A DNA stretch of 64,000 nucleotides. It comes from Schaalia canis. Lineage in GTDB: Bacteria > Actinomycetota > Actinomycetes > Actinomycetales > Actinomycetaceae. Under the pieces are notes generated by a model that saw nothing but the letters and a program-made list of their open reading frames with translations, had not been told where the DNA came from and did not search any database. Positions 37,605 through 46,412 of the stretch are shown piece after piece. A program made the translations under genes and the position numbers. Location of the stretch: the NCBI RefSeq assembly GCF_003858455.1, contig NZ_RQZF01000002.1, positions 62,001 through 126,000 of the forward strand, written 5' to 3'. Position 1 is the stretch's first letter. Each line of letters starts with the position of its first letter.

Positions 37605-39125
37605 TCAGGTCGCGATGAGGAAACCGTCCTCGTCAATGAGTGAACCACCTGTCAGCGTTGCCACAGCAACGGCCGCTTTCTCAACATCAACAGCAGCTAC
37701 CGTCCGTTCAAAAGCGAACTCGGCAGTGATGTCTTTGTCGAGGGCGGCTGCGATTGCTTGGACGCCCTCAGAGGGAATCCAGCGCAGACGGTACTCAACA
37801 ATGACCCCACTGGTCCATGGCTCCCACCGCAGGACGCGGGGTGGGCTGGGGACTCGGCGTACCTCAATGGTGAGTTTTCCTCCGCCAGCGACGGGGGAAA
37901 CAAGCGCATAGCCGTCAACAACTAGGGGTTGACGTGCGGCTTCCTCACGGGCCTTCTGGAGAACTTCAGCTACTTCTTCCGACATGGGTTTCACGCCCGC
38001 CATGACAGAGGCAATTCGACGAACCTCACGCGGGGAAGCGGCAACGCGCGCTTCGACGGGAATGTCACGGGAGTCCACGATCTGGGGGAAATCGGGAAGC
38101 AGGCGCTCAAGGAGCTCAGCGGGGTCAATCCATCTGGGCGAATAGACAGCCATGTGGACTGCGGATTCAGGGTCAGGCATCATGACAACGCCCGACCCGA
38201 AAATGCGTACTGCCCCCGCAAGGCGGCGCGCCATTCGCGCCAGAGCAAGCAGTGACTTGTGTTCAAGTCCAAGAGGAAGCCCATCGGGGAAGGCTCGGGC
38301 CCACTCATCCCTTTCAATAAGTTCTGGTGAGGGCGCACGCCCACGCAAAGTGGAGCATTCCAGGATCCAGATGCGACTCAGGTGAGTAGGCAACCCAAGT
38401 GACACACTCAGTTCGCCTTCGATGCTCCAAGGGCCTTGCAGGTAGGAGTCTCCCGTGAGTTTTAAACGTCCCGGTTCCACCCATTGAGCTTCATCCCAGA
38501 TGGAGACAGCAAGGGCTTCGAGTTCGTCGCCTTCAACCTCTTCGCTTACAGCAAAGAGGTGGTGGGTGGTGGCCTTTTCAGCGTCTAGGAGGCTACCTGA
38601 TGAAATAACGTCTACGACAGGGACAAGGCCAGTTCCGGCGAGTTCATCGTTAAAGACACCTTCTGTGAGCATCGTGTACGCTCCGGTCATTCCTTCAACG
38701 AAGGAGTCGCCGGGGGCTGCGACCGCTCCGTGGCCAACTGGCACGCCCAGCAGTGGCGTAGAGGGCGGGTCAAGGTTGACAGGTGGCGTGTTTGCCAAGC
38801 GATCTCGCATGGAACGCCGCTCAGGGATGGGGGCAGCAACTTCATTCTCGCGCGCAGAGCTTGCCTCAGCTTCAGGGAAGACTTCCCCAGTGCCGGTACC
38901 TCCCACAGCGCCTGTTTTCACTGCGACGCCCGAATCCACTGCAGAGTGCGTGTCTGCTGCAGGGAGTGTTTCTGGCGCAGGCGGTGTTTCTGGCACGGGG
39001 GGAAGGTCAGTGCGTGACGGCAGGCTCGCCATGGCGGTGGCCTCGTCAAGTGCGTGCGGGTCGGCCCCCTTGGCGTGCAAGCTACGACGCGAAGGGAAAT
39101 CGGGAATCTGACGTTCAGTTACCAT
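37605..39125 (-). CDS. Uncharacterised 506-aa actinobacterial protein
   Basis: No family recognised with confidence. Residues 1-140 are low-complexity (Pro/Ala/Thr-rich, e.g. [17 protein letters not shown]). Residues ~200-505 look folded, alternating hydrophobic strands ([96 protein letters not shown]). No signal peptide or membrane helix is visible. The ATG at 39125 overlaps the dcd stop (ATGGTAACTGA), so it is probably co-translated with dcd; longer starts up to 39203 would overlap dcd extensively. Confidence 0.65.
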   Translation of the reverse strand: MVTERQIPDFPSRRSLHAKGADPHALDEATAMASLPSRTDLPPVPETPPAPETLPAADTHSAVDSGVAVKTGAVGGTGTGEVFPEAEASSARENEVAAPIPERRSMRDRLANTPPVNLDPPSTPLLGVPVGHGAVAAPGDSFVEGMTGAYTMLTEGVFNDELAGTGLVPVVDVISSGSLLDAEKATTHHLFAVSEEVEGDELEALAVSIWDEAQWVEPGRLKLTGDSYLQGPWSIEGELSVSLGLPTHLSRIWILECSTLRGRAPSPELIERDEWARAFPDGLPLGLEHKSLLALARMARRLAGAVRIFGSGVVMMPDPESAVHMAVYSPRWIDPAELLERLLPDFPQIVDSRDIPVEARVAASPREVRRIASVMAGVKPMSEEVAEVLQKAREEAARQPLVVDGYALVSPVAGGGKLTIEVRRVPSPPRVLRWEPWTSGVIVEYRLRWIPSEGVQAIAAALDKDITAEFAFERTVAAVDVEKAAVAVATLTGGSLIDEDGFLIAT

Positions 39126-39702
39126 CGGCGATCCGTGTGCGAGTGAAACGCTCATGGGAGCGCGAAGCCGTGGGGCCACGCTGCCCCTGGTAGTGAGAAC
39201 CAAGAGCGGAGGAACCGTAAGGGTGCTGAGACGGGGAGGAAAGGTTGAAGAAGCACAATTGACCGACCTTCATGCCCGGGTAGAGCAGAATCGGCATTGT
39301 TGCTGTATTCGACAATTCAAGGGTGACGTGGCCAGAGAACCCGGGATCAATGAAACCGGCAGTCGAGTGGGTGAGCAGGCCAAGACGCCCCAGAGAGGAC
39401 TTGCCTTCTAGGCGGGCGGCAATGTCATCTGCCAGGGTTACGCACTCGTATGTTGCGCCAAGGACGAACTCGCCGGGATGAAGCACGAAGGGCTCATCGG
39501 GGCCGACGTCAACAAGGTGCGTCAGATCATGCTGGTCGGCGGCGGGGTCAATCACCGGGTAGCGGTGGTTGTCGAAGAGTCGGAAGAATCGATCTAAGCG
39601 CACGTCAATGCTTGCGGGCTGCACGAGGCTGCGATCCAGCGGGTCAAGCTGGATTCGTCCCGAGTCCAGGCCCTGCAAAATGTCGCGATCAGAAAGAAGC
39701 AT
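39115..39702 (-). CDS. dcd: dCTP deaminase
   Basis: Deaminates dCTP on the path to dTTP; some actinobacterial forms also have dUTPase activity. 195 aa, the usual length: [75 protein letters not shown] and the C-terminal [13 protein letters not shown] cap. The frame is open to 39861, but the family start is the ATG at 39702. No ribosome site precedes it and AT-rich bases lie ~10 bases upstream, so it may be leaderless. It diverges from mutY with 103 bases between the starts. Confidence 0.96.
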   Translation of the reverse strand: MLLSDRDILQGLDSGRIQLDPLDRSLVQPASIDVRLDRFFRLFDNHRYPVIDPAADQHDLTHLVDVGPDEPFVLHPGEFVLGATYECVTLADDIAARLEGKSSLGRLGLLTHSTAGFIDPGFSGHVTLELSNTATMPILLYPGMKVGQLCFFNLSSPSQHPYGSSALGSHYQGQRGPTASRSHERFTRTRIADGN

Positions 39703-39805
39703 GTGGCTATTGTCGCACGCAGGTCCCAGCTTGTGTGGGTCGAAACGTCTTTCAAGCTGTGCACTAAGAAGCACCCCGACCGTGGTTTTCAGTATCCTGT
39801 CCCCC

Positions 39806-40747
39806 ATGTCCGAACACGCAGGCTTCCTCCGCGAGGTGATTATCCGCTGGTATGACCACAATGGTCGTGATCTGCCGATGCGTAGCCCTTCCGTGTCGGC
39901 GTGGGGGACGCTGGTGTTTGAAGTGATGAGCCATCAGACACCTATCCCGCGGGTGCAGCCAATCTGGCTGCAGTGGATGGATCGTTGGCCAACGCCAGCA
40001 GATCTCGCCAAGGCTTCACCGGCGGAAGTGCTGGTGGCGTGGGATCGCTTGGGCTATCCTTCCCGGGCACTGCGGCTGCGCGAGTGCGCCGTGGTAATCG
40101 CTGATTCTTATGGTGGCGTGGTGCCCTCTTCCTATGAGGAGTTGCTTGCTTTACCGGGCATTGGTCCTTACACGGCGTCGGCTGTCGCGTCTTTTTCTTA
40201 TCACCTGCCCGTTCCCGTATTGGATACGAATATTCGCCGCGTTTTGGGCAGGATTGTGGATGGGGTGGAAAGGCCTGCCGCGTCCACTCCTAGCCGAACA
40301 GAGCTTGCCCGCGCCACCGCGCTAGTTCCCTCTGATGGCGACGAGGCTGCCGCGTGGAATGTGTCGGTGATGGAGCTCGGTGCGCTGGTGTGCACCGCGC
40401 GCTCGCCCCTGTGTCAGGCATGCCCAGTGAGCGAGGTTTGTGCCTGGCGGGCCGCTGGATATCCAGCGGCACCGGGGAAGAAGAAAACGCAGGCGTGGGC
40501 GGGAACGGATCGTCAAGCCAGGGGACGTGTCATGGCCGCCTTGCGTGCCGCTCACCAGGAGGGTCAGGCACCCAGCGTGCTTCGCGCATCGGACGAGGCC
40601 GCTGCCGGCATCTCCATGGCTCAGGCGCTTAAGGCTGCGACACTACCTGACGCAGACCCCGCTCAAGCTCAGCGCGTTGTCGACGGTTTGCTACGCGATG
40701 GCCTCGTCAGTCTGAGCGAGGACGGCTGTCTGCACCTGCCCCACTAA
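39806..40747 (+). CDS. mutY: MutY-type A/G-specific adenine glycosylase
   Basis: Removes adenine mispaired with 8-oxoguanine or guanine. 313 aa with catalytic Glu39 (WGTLVFEV), a helix-hairpin-helix [15 protein letters not shown] (~116-130), catalytic Asp140 ([10 protein letters not shown]) and the 4Fe-4S loop with Cys196, Cys203, Cys206 and Cys212. The usual QQT before the HhH reads SHQT. The C-terminus is a ~70-aa non-NUDIX domain, shorter than in E. coli MutY. The last ~24 codons have a diverged second copy at 44038-44112. No ribosome site is evident at the ATG. The frame extends to 39569, but that part is antisense to dcd. Confidence 0.92.
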   Translation: MSEHAGFLREVIIRWYDHNGRDLPMRSPSVSAWGTLVFEVMSHQTPIPRVQPIWLQWMDRWPTPADLAKASPAEVLVAWDRLGYPSRALRLRECAVVIADSYGGVVPSSYEELLALPGIGPYTASAVASFSYHLPVPVLDTNIRRVLGRIVDGVERPAASTPSRTELARATALVPSDGDEAAAWNVSVMELGALVCTARSPLCQACPVSEVCAWRAAGYPAAPGKKKTQAWAGTDRQARGRVMAALRAAHQEGQAPSVLRASDEAAAGISMAQALKAATLPDADPAQAQRVVDGLLRDGLVSLSEDGCLHLPH

Positions 40748-40886
40748 AGAGCGGCTTCAGAGAAGGAGTCCGCTCAATCTTGAAGCCCTGACAGCCTTGT
40801 CGTCAGCTATGACTCTACGACTATTTTTAAGGCAGTTAATAGTTACCTATCCCTAGCATATTTGCCGAACGCCTTGTATTCCTCGC

Positions 40887-41990
40887 CTAGAAGACCGCCT
40901 CTCTAAGTCGCGTGGCCACAGCTGCAGCGAGGCGCGGAGGAACCGCGTTCCCAATCTGCCGGTATTGAGCCGATTGAGTTCCAGTCCAAACCATATCCGA
41001 AGGAAAGCTCTGAATCGCCGCAGCCTCCTGAACAGTAATTCGACGCAATCTTGCTTCCTCGGGAAGGTGAGAGAGAGGCGGTTTCCTCTCTACAAAAAGG
41101 CGATCATGATATAGCTCAATCCAAGGAGTCTTCCGCGGGTCCTTGAGACTCTCTTGATCGACTATCGGAGTACGGTTTCCTCCCATAGATGCAGGGAGAG
41201 TCGGCGCAGGAGCATCAAGATTCATTACCCGACCCTGCCCATTGAAGAGCATCCCCGCATATGGAGATCTTCTAAGCACAGGCCGTCTTGCAAGAGTAAT
41301 CTTGGCGGTGCAAACCCCATGATTTCCGTAAATTCCCAGCTCGGGAAGCTTCTCAAGCACACTTCGCACAGTAGGCGGGGCATCCTGAGTCGGTGGACCT
41401 TCAAAATTGGGTACCTTGCTCCGCCTAGGGGTACCTATAAGAAACATGCGCTCTCGAGACTGCGCAACACCCCAGTGAGAGGCATTGAGCACAATCAAAT
41501 TAACATCATAGTCAACGGACGCAATTTCCCGGAGAGAAGCGATTACATCGCCCCATCGCGAATTCCGTGCGAGCGCAGCAACATTCTCCATAACGAACGC
41601 CTTCGGACGAACTTTTGCAACTATGCCCAAAAAATCGAAAACGTGCTTCGAGCGAGGATCATTCGGGTCCATCCTTCCCGCAACCGAAAAACCTTGACAT
41701 GGCGGCCCTCCGATCACAACATCTGCCATCCCTTCTTCGAAATGATCCCCAAGATCTCGAACATCGCCAGCAATCGCCTCGCAATACTCAAACCTCCGAG
41801 CAGCATCGCGCCACTCAGAATCCCGAACCTGCGTTATTGAATTATGTGTACGCACCGCCCAGGGATCGATATCATTTGCAAAGACAGGAACGAATCCCGC
41901 GGCGGCAAAACCGAGGTCCAACCCACCAGCACCTGAATACAGGGATACAAAGGTAGGACCGCCCCCGATAGAGCTATGCGATATTGTCAT
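40887..41990 (-). CDS. C5-cytosine DNA methyltransferase (type II)
   Basis: Transfers a methyl group from SAM to C5 of cytosine in a specific DNA site. 367 aa with the full ordered motif set: I (FVSLYSGAGGLDLGF, 14-28), IV with catalytic Cys98 (GGPPCQGFS), VI (ENV, 135-137), VIII (QSRERMF, 177-183), a target-recognition region ~200-300, IX (RRITVQEAAAIQSFP) and X (QYRQIGNAVPP, 342-352). No specificity can be read from sequence alone. Only 45 bases separate its start from the divergent XRE gene. It is lower in G+C than its neighbours and is probably foreign. Its likely partner is the 539-aa protein. Confidence 0.93.
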   Translation of the reverse strand: MTISHSSIGGGPTFVSLYSGAGGLDLGFAAAGFVPVFANDIDPWAVRTHNSITQVRDSEWRDAARRFEYCEAIAGDVRDLGDHFEEGMADVVIGGPPCQGFSVAGRMDPNDPRSKHVFDFLGIVAKVRPKAFVMENVAALARNSRWGDVIASLREIASVDYDVNLIVLNASHWGVAQSRERMFLIGTPRRSKVPNFEGPPTQDAPPTVRSVLEKLPELGIYGNHGVCTAKITLARRPVLRRSPYAGMLFNGQGRVMNLDAPAPTLPASMGGNRTPIVDQESLKDPRKTPWIELYHDRLFVERKPPLSHLPEEARLRRITVQEAAAIQSFPSDMVWTGTQSAQYRQIGNAVPPRLAAAVATRLREAVF

Positions 41991-42035
41991 AACTCCATTC
42001 TACCCCACTTCCTACTCCCGAAAGGATGAGAGACA

Positions 42036-42323
42036 GTGCCCACATCCCTCGAACGCGCACTAGCCTTCGATGACGCCTTGGCCCATTGCCTCCAGGAATG
42101 CCGCAACCAGGCCAGCATTGCCCAGTCCGTTCTCGCACAGGAACTCGAGATGGACCAGTCAAACATCTCCCGAATAGAGGACGGAAAACGGCGAATAACT
42201 GTTAGCGACGCCATGCGCTGGTTTGAAGCGGTAGGCATGGACCCCACCACTTCTGGCAAACTAATCGCAAATCTATGGGAGAAGCACGGCTCTCGCTCAG
42301 CCAGCCTTTGGAGGGAAGCTTAA
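42036..42323 (+). CDS. XRE-family regulator, possible control protein
   Basis: 95 codons with a central helix-turn-helix: ASIAQSVLAQELEMDQSNISRIEDGKRRITVSDAMRWFEAVGM (~27-69). It starts at a GTG with AAAGGA upstream. It faces the methyltransferase across 45 bases and ends 2 bases before the effector gene, the arrangement of controller proteins that time restriction-modification expression. DNA-binding by inference from the fold. Confidence 0.85.
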   Translation: MPTSLERALAFDDALAHCLQECRNQASIAQSVLAQELEMDQSNISRIEDGKRRITVSDAMRWFEAVGMDPTTSGKLIANLWEKHGSRSASLWREA

Positions 42324-42325
42324 GG

Positions 42326-43945
42326 ATGCTCATCAACGACATACTTCTACGAATACTCCTCCCCCTCTCAGATAAGGAAGTCAAACACGCCGTTGAGGCT
42401 ATCGAGCACAGCCTTCCGGATGACCTTTCAGAAAGAGAGATAAAGCTACACGCATTGGAACAGTCGCTCCAGGCCTGGGAGGAAAGCGATTACATTGACC
42501 CCACGCTACATTCTTTTGTCGACACAGCTCTCTCGACTAGCGAAGCCGGTCGTTATGGCCTTGATGGACTAAGGTACTTCGACGCCTATGAACGTCTCCG
42601 AAAGGGAAGCAATAAAGACTGGCGCGGACTTACAGCACAAAGCGCTCGCCTACTCCTCTCGCGAACGACGTTGATTTTTCGACTTATCACTTCGGAGCAG
42701 ATGTCAACAGCGCAAGTATCCAGAGTGCTTGAATCTCTCGAACCATCGAGCAACCCGACCCCGAAAGCCATTAGAGCAGTTGCAGCAGTTCTCGACATTT
42801 CTCCTACCATCGAGAAAGGGGATCTCGAAGAAATCTGTGCGAGAGACCGTGAACGAGCACGGATGCTGTACACCGATTCATCCCTAGAGTCGTCAATGAT
42901 ACTCGCGACCGAACTCTGCTTCACTTGGACCGGAAGCTTATTCCTACTAAGCGACCTTCAGTCTCTAACACAGGATCTCAACACCGCAGAAAAGAATCCT
43001 TGGCCATACCTTCAAATACTCCATTGGGCCCTCCTCCCAGTTGAACTATACGACCACCCACCAACCTACGTTTATGACTTCTCTCCGAGGGGTAACGTCG
43101 CTACTTCACTTTTTAGCCTATACAGCACCGCGACAGGAAACCCTGTTTTAAACAACGCCAAGGCTGCGACAACACTCGATGAAGCCTGGAGTAGAAGCCG
43201 ACCGACAGAGGCTGCTCATTCCCTTGTTCGGATACTTCGCATGCTTGAGAATCTACCATTCATGGCAAGAAAGAGTGCTTCGCAAGTGCTTCGATCCTGG
43301 ATTTTTCGCCTCATCGAACTCCAAACGGACAATTACAAGCCTGTGACCTCCTCTCAACCTAAGCAAGAGCTTGAGACACTCATCCGGTATCTTGATGCGA
43401 ATCAGACCGGCACCAGAGGAGTTATCGAACAACGAGTTGTTGACGCGCTAAGTGATCTTACGTTCTCTGGCCCTGCCTGGCGCCATCGCGGAATTGGGGA
43501 CAGTGTAAATGCATCTAATACCAGCCGGAAAAAGTTGGGAGATATCGAGTTTCTGAACGTTGACGATCGTCTTGCAATCGCTATCGAAGCGCACGGCGGC
43601 ACTGTGACCACAGCATACCTTGACACTCATCGCCAATCCCTCAAGAACATTCTGATGACACGTCTTGAAGACTCTTGGCTTGCACTCGACGACGCCACAG
43701 CGTGGACCGTTAAAGTACTCTTCATTGCCCATGGATTTGCTCCAGAACTTCCTACACACGAGACTCTCCACGGAGTAAATATCCTTTATGAATACTGGAC
43801 GTATGGGGACCTCGGTAAACAAGCATTCAGCTCTGCCTCCGATGGGGAGATATCACGAATCTACGGTTCTCACATCATTGATGGATTGAACAGGAACACA
43901 ACCCCCCAGTGGATTCGAGATCGCTATACAGAGCTTATTAGCTGA
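42326..43945 (+). CDS. Unknown 539-aa protein, candidate restriction effector
   Basis: No family recognised. Mostly helical from the sequence, with no signal peptide or membrane helix. Residues 406-425 (GDIEFL...AIAIEAHGG) have an Asp/Glu - spacer - Glu-x-His pattern that recalls the D...(D/E)xK core of PD-(D/E)xK nucleases, with His423 in place of Lys; this is suggestive only. GGAGG lies inside the end of the XRE gene and the ATG at 42326 is 2 bases after its stop, so translation is coupled. A start at 42275 would overlap the XRE gene. Location beside a lone cytosine methyltransferase argues for a restriction enzyme, but a regulator or toxin cannot be excluded. Confidence 0.65.
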   Translation: MLINDILLRILLPLSDKEVKHAVEAIEHSLPDDLSEREIKLHALEQSLQAWEESDYIDPTLHSFVDTALSTSEAGRYGLDGLRYFDAYERLRKGSNKDWRGLTAQSARLLLSRTTLIFRLITSEQMSTAQVSRVLESLEPSSNPTPKAIRAVAAVLDISPTIEKGDLEEICARDRERARMLYTDSSLESSMILATELCFTWTGSLFLLSDLQSLTQDLNTAEKNPWPYLQILHWALLPVELYDHPPTYVYDFSPRGNVATSLFSLYSTATGNPVLNNAKAATTLDEAWSRSRPTEAAHSLVRILRMLENLPFMARKSASQVLRSWIFRLIELQTDNYKPVTSSQPKQELETLIRYLDANQTGTRGVIEQRVVDALSDLTFSGPAWRHRGIGDSVNASNTSRKKLGDIEFLNVDDRLAIAIEAHGGTVTTAYLDTHRQSLKNILMTRLEDSWLALDDATAWTVKVLFIAHGFAPELPTHETLHGVNILYEYWTYGDLGKQAFSSASDGEISRIYGSHIIDGLNRNTTPQWIRDRYTELIS

Positions 43946-44317
43946 TCCCCCATGAGGGAGACATACATTGTTGCGCCGCGTTGAGAGTTACGACCAGCGC
44001 CAGCTATGGAATAGTACACGCCTCCCAGCATGCTTAGCGGCTGGTTAACGGATTGGTTCGCGACGTCCTCGCTACTCTAGGCGAGGACGGCTGGCTGCAC
44101 CTATCGCCCTAAGGAGAGTGGCGGACCTGGCAGTGTCACACCTGCCGCGGATTGCCCGCAGAGCGTGGGCCGCCAAAAGAAGCAGGACAGGCACTCTGTT
44201 CCCTCGGCGACGGCAAGGACGGACGTTCAGCTGCCCCGCCAAGTGCACGGACTCTTCACAGGAAGCGCGTGGGAGTCTCTCGTCAATCCTGATGAAAACG
44301 CGCCCCTCCCTGTACGC
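43946..44317. other. Gap after the 539-aa gene, with mutY remnant
   Basis: 372 bases. The only recognisable content is the mutY-tail remnant at 44038-44112. From 44113 the G+C rises again and I see no gene in the last ~200 bases before the MFS stop. Confidence 0.5.
44038..44112 (+). pseudogene. Remnant of a second mutY 3' end
   Basis: The 24 codons before a TAA read RLVNGLVRDVLATLGEDGWLHLSP, aligning without gaps to the MutY C-terminus [24 protein letters not shown]. By my count 55 of 75 bases match. A TAG stands immediately upstream (44035), so no gene is left. It marks the far edge of the inserted cassette. Confidence 0.75.
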
Positions 44318-45679
44318 CTACTTGCGCACTTCTAGTGCCGCCTGCTGCGCGCGGCTTTCGGCCAGAGCATGACGGCCATCAGCCAAACCGTAGAAGGAGA
44401 AAAGGACGAAGAGGATTGTCACCACTCCAGAGCCGATAAGAATAGTCTCCACAGAAAAAACATCCGCCAGCGGACCAAAGACCGCCATACCCATCGGCAT
44501 TCCCAAGGTGAACACAATGCTCACAAGGGAAAACACGCGTCCCATGAAAGCTGGGTCGGTACTCTCTTGCAGGGCAGTTGTGGAGGGAGTGCTGAACACA
44601 GGAACGAGCAAGCCGACGGTGGCATTCAAGGCCAGCACAACATAAATATTGGGCGCAATGCCCATCGCCACACTCAGCAGGCCGAAAATAACCGAGGACA
44701 CCAAAAGCAGGTGCATCTTTGAGTGCCTGACCAGCATGCCAACGACCATGCCGCCAAGAGCCATGCCCAAAGAGAAAGCCACCTCAACACCGGTGAGCAT
44801 CCACACCTCGCCCCCGAAGCTACGCGTTACCATCAGCGGCACCAGGAAGCTTGGGGCCACGATCAGCACGAACACCACGGCATAGACGGTCAGGAGCCAG
44901 CGAATAAAACGGTGGGTGAAGGTGTAGTGCAAGCCTGCGACAAGATCCCCTATCAGTGACTTTGGCTCAGGATTATCGGGCAGCTTCGGGATGCGCACAA
45001 AGAGCATGACGCCAATACCGAGGATAGCTGTCACGACATCAACGAAGAAGGTAGGGACGATACCGCCCAGGCCGTAAATTGCGCCGCCCGCTGCGGGGGC
45101 GAGGAGGGCCATAACTCCTTGGATGGAAGCGTTGATGCCATTAACGCGCATCAGATGTTCGGCAGGCACGATCGAGGGGATCGTAGCGCTCACTGCCGGG
45201 TTTTGGAAGCCTGAGCCGATGGAGCGGATGGTCACGGCTGCGAGGATGATCCACAGGTCGTTGATACCGGCGACCATAATCAGCGCTAAGGCCAGGGTGG
45301 TGATCGCGATGATCGCGTCAGGGATGATGATGAGCAGTTTGCGATTCATGCGGTCAGCCAGCGCGCCACCGAAGAGGGAAAGCATGCCCTGTGGGACGAA
45401 GGCAAAAACCGCGTAGAGCATGACCACCAGGCCCGAGCGGGTTTCGAGGGTCAGGTACCACATGACGGCAAATTGGACGATGGACGAGCCGAACATGGAG
45501 ATACTCTGACCGACAAGGAAGAGTGTGACGGCCCGTTTCCAGTGTGCAAGGTGCGAGGTATCGGCACTTTCTTGGGTGTCAGTGGTGGCGTTAGTTGGTA
45601 CCGGTTCTACAGGGGTGCCCTCTTCCATAGGGGCAGCGTCTTTATTGGGCGGGGACGCAGCGCTGTCCTGGTGTTCCAT
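44318..45679 (-). CDS. MFS exporter, DHA3/Mef-like
   Basis: A 453-aa 12-helix transporter. After a ~45-aa polar N-terminus the first helix pair reads WKRAVTLFLVGQSISMFGSSIVQFAVMWYLT, with the inter-helix loop ALADRMNRKLLIIIPD typical of the DHA3 drug-exporter group that includes macrolide Mef pumps. It is expected to export small molecules with the proton gradient; the substrate is unknown. GAGG precedes the ATG at 45679; the frame continues to 45838 but without family similarity. Confidence 0.88.
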   Translation of the reverse strand: MEHQDSAASPPNKDAAPMEEGTPVEPVPTNATTDTQESADTSHLAHWKRAVTLFLVGQSISMFGSSIVQFAVMWYLTLETRSGLVVMLYAVFAFVPQGMLSLFGGALADRMNRKLLIIIPDAIIAITTLALALIMVAGINDLWIILAAVTIRSIGSGFQNPAVSATIPSIVPAEHLMRVNGINASIQGVMALLAPAAGGAIYGLGGIVPTFFVDVVTAILGIGVMLFVRIPKLPDNPEPKSLIGDLVAGLHYTFTHRFIRWLLTVYAVVFVLIVAPSFLVPLMVTRSFGGEVWMLTGVEVAFSLGMALGGMVVGMLVRHSKMHLLLVSSVIFGLLSVAMGIAPNIYVVLALNATVGLLVPVFSTPSTTALQESTDPAFMGRVFSLVSIVFTLGMPMGMAVFGPLADVFSVETILIGSGVVTILFVLFSFYGLADGRHALAESRAQQAALEVRK

Positions 45680-46045
45680 TGTGCCTCTTTCTTTTTCACG
45701 CAGTTGCCTCGCTCCAGCCATCCATCCCGGCATTACACCTCCGGGTGTGTTACTCACCCCCGTTGAACGCCATGTCGTGATCAGCGCGGTTGAGCGCATC
45801 ATCTGGCATTGAATGGCGAGGGCGGTTCCCGGTGCCATGGGGGTGCGGTGACGAAGGTGGGGGTGTTTGACACTGGTGAGCTTGGCCAGAGAACTCAGTC
45901 AGAGAACTTGGCTAGAAAACTGCGTGCTTTATCGGTGACGCCTCACGCCACTACGATCACTCACTATTTGTTCCTACTTAAGCCTACGATACTGTTTCCT
46001 CATGCTGCTGTCTTAAGTCTCGCGCTTTTCACCACACCCTCCACT

Positions 46046-46065
46046 GTGTTTCACGCGTGAAACAC
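46046..46065. repeat. Perfect 20-bp palindrome, parS-like
   Basis: GTGTTTCACG joined to its exact inverse CGTGAAACAC. The bacterial parS consensus is TGTTTCACGTGAAACA; here the same arms are separated by two extra central bases (CG). It could be an operator for a dimeric repressor or a decayed parS. Confidence 0.75.
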
Positions 46066-46263
46066 GCATGGCTTTCCGAGCGCCAGCCTGCACCTGCACC
46101 TGCACCCGCCCAGCAGGCCGCATCAAACGGATACCCCTCTCAAATAGGTGCCTTGTCAACAAAGCGGTGGCACACACGTCACCGGAATAACAACAAGCCA
46201 CCGGTTTAGCAGAAGAGCAATGTGGCGGAGTGCTTGCAGTCCATAGAGGCACCCACACAAGGT

Positions 46264-46354
46264 GCGAGGGTGGCGGCACGGCAGGGCCTGGTCGGGCTCC
46301 GAGCCCCTTGCCCCTAGTAAGGGGCGAGCGGGCGGGCCGTGCCGCCACTTTCGC
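46264..46354. repeat. Long nested inverted repeat, three-way-junction fold
   Basis: Outer stem 46264-46282 with 46336-46354 (19 pairs, two of them G-T). Inside it two adjacent hairpins can form: 46294-46298 with 46302-46306, and 46307-46314 with 46321-46328 (8 pairs, one G-T). It lies ~60 bases past the stop of the ABC permease gene on the minus strand. No T run follows on either side. It may be a terminator-like structure, a structured RNA or a mobile repeat. Confidence 0.7.
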
Positions 46355-46412
46355 ATACGCAGCTCAGGCGAGTGGGTACAGGCGCCCGACCTCGTCGACT
46401 GTGCAGTCGTCC

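Larger units (their letters stand above)
40748..44112. mobile_element. Inserted methyltransferase/XRE/effector cassette
   Basis: Between the intact mutY stop and a second, decayed mutY tail lie three genes: a C5 methyltransferase (minus), and an XRE regulator with an unknown 539-aa protein (both plus, divergent from the methyltransferase). By eye its G+C is well below that of the flanks. No integrase is present. The duplicated mutY end suggests the cassette came in with flanking DNA from a relative and recombined next to mutY. Confidence 0.6.
45680..46412. other. Long gap between the MFS and ABC operons
   Basis: 733 bases with no supported gene. It holds the 20-bp palindrome at 46046, a short TGCACC repeat run around 46088 and the large cloverleaf-like inverted repeat at 46264-46354. 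Short frames on both strands are not family-like. Confidence 0.5.

Noticed and set aside
39569-39805. N-terminal extension of MutY
   Set aside because: Antisense to dcd and its start; no MutY similarity before MSEHAGFL.
40753-40787. Terminator between mutY and the methyltransferase gene
   Set aside because: GGCTTCA/TGAAGCC arms of 7 bases with a 21-base loop and no T run directly after; too weak to call.
46046-46065. Canonical parS site
   Set aside because: Two extra central bases compared with the consensus; reported only as parS-like.
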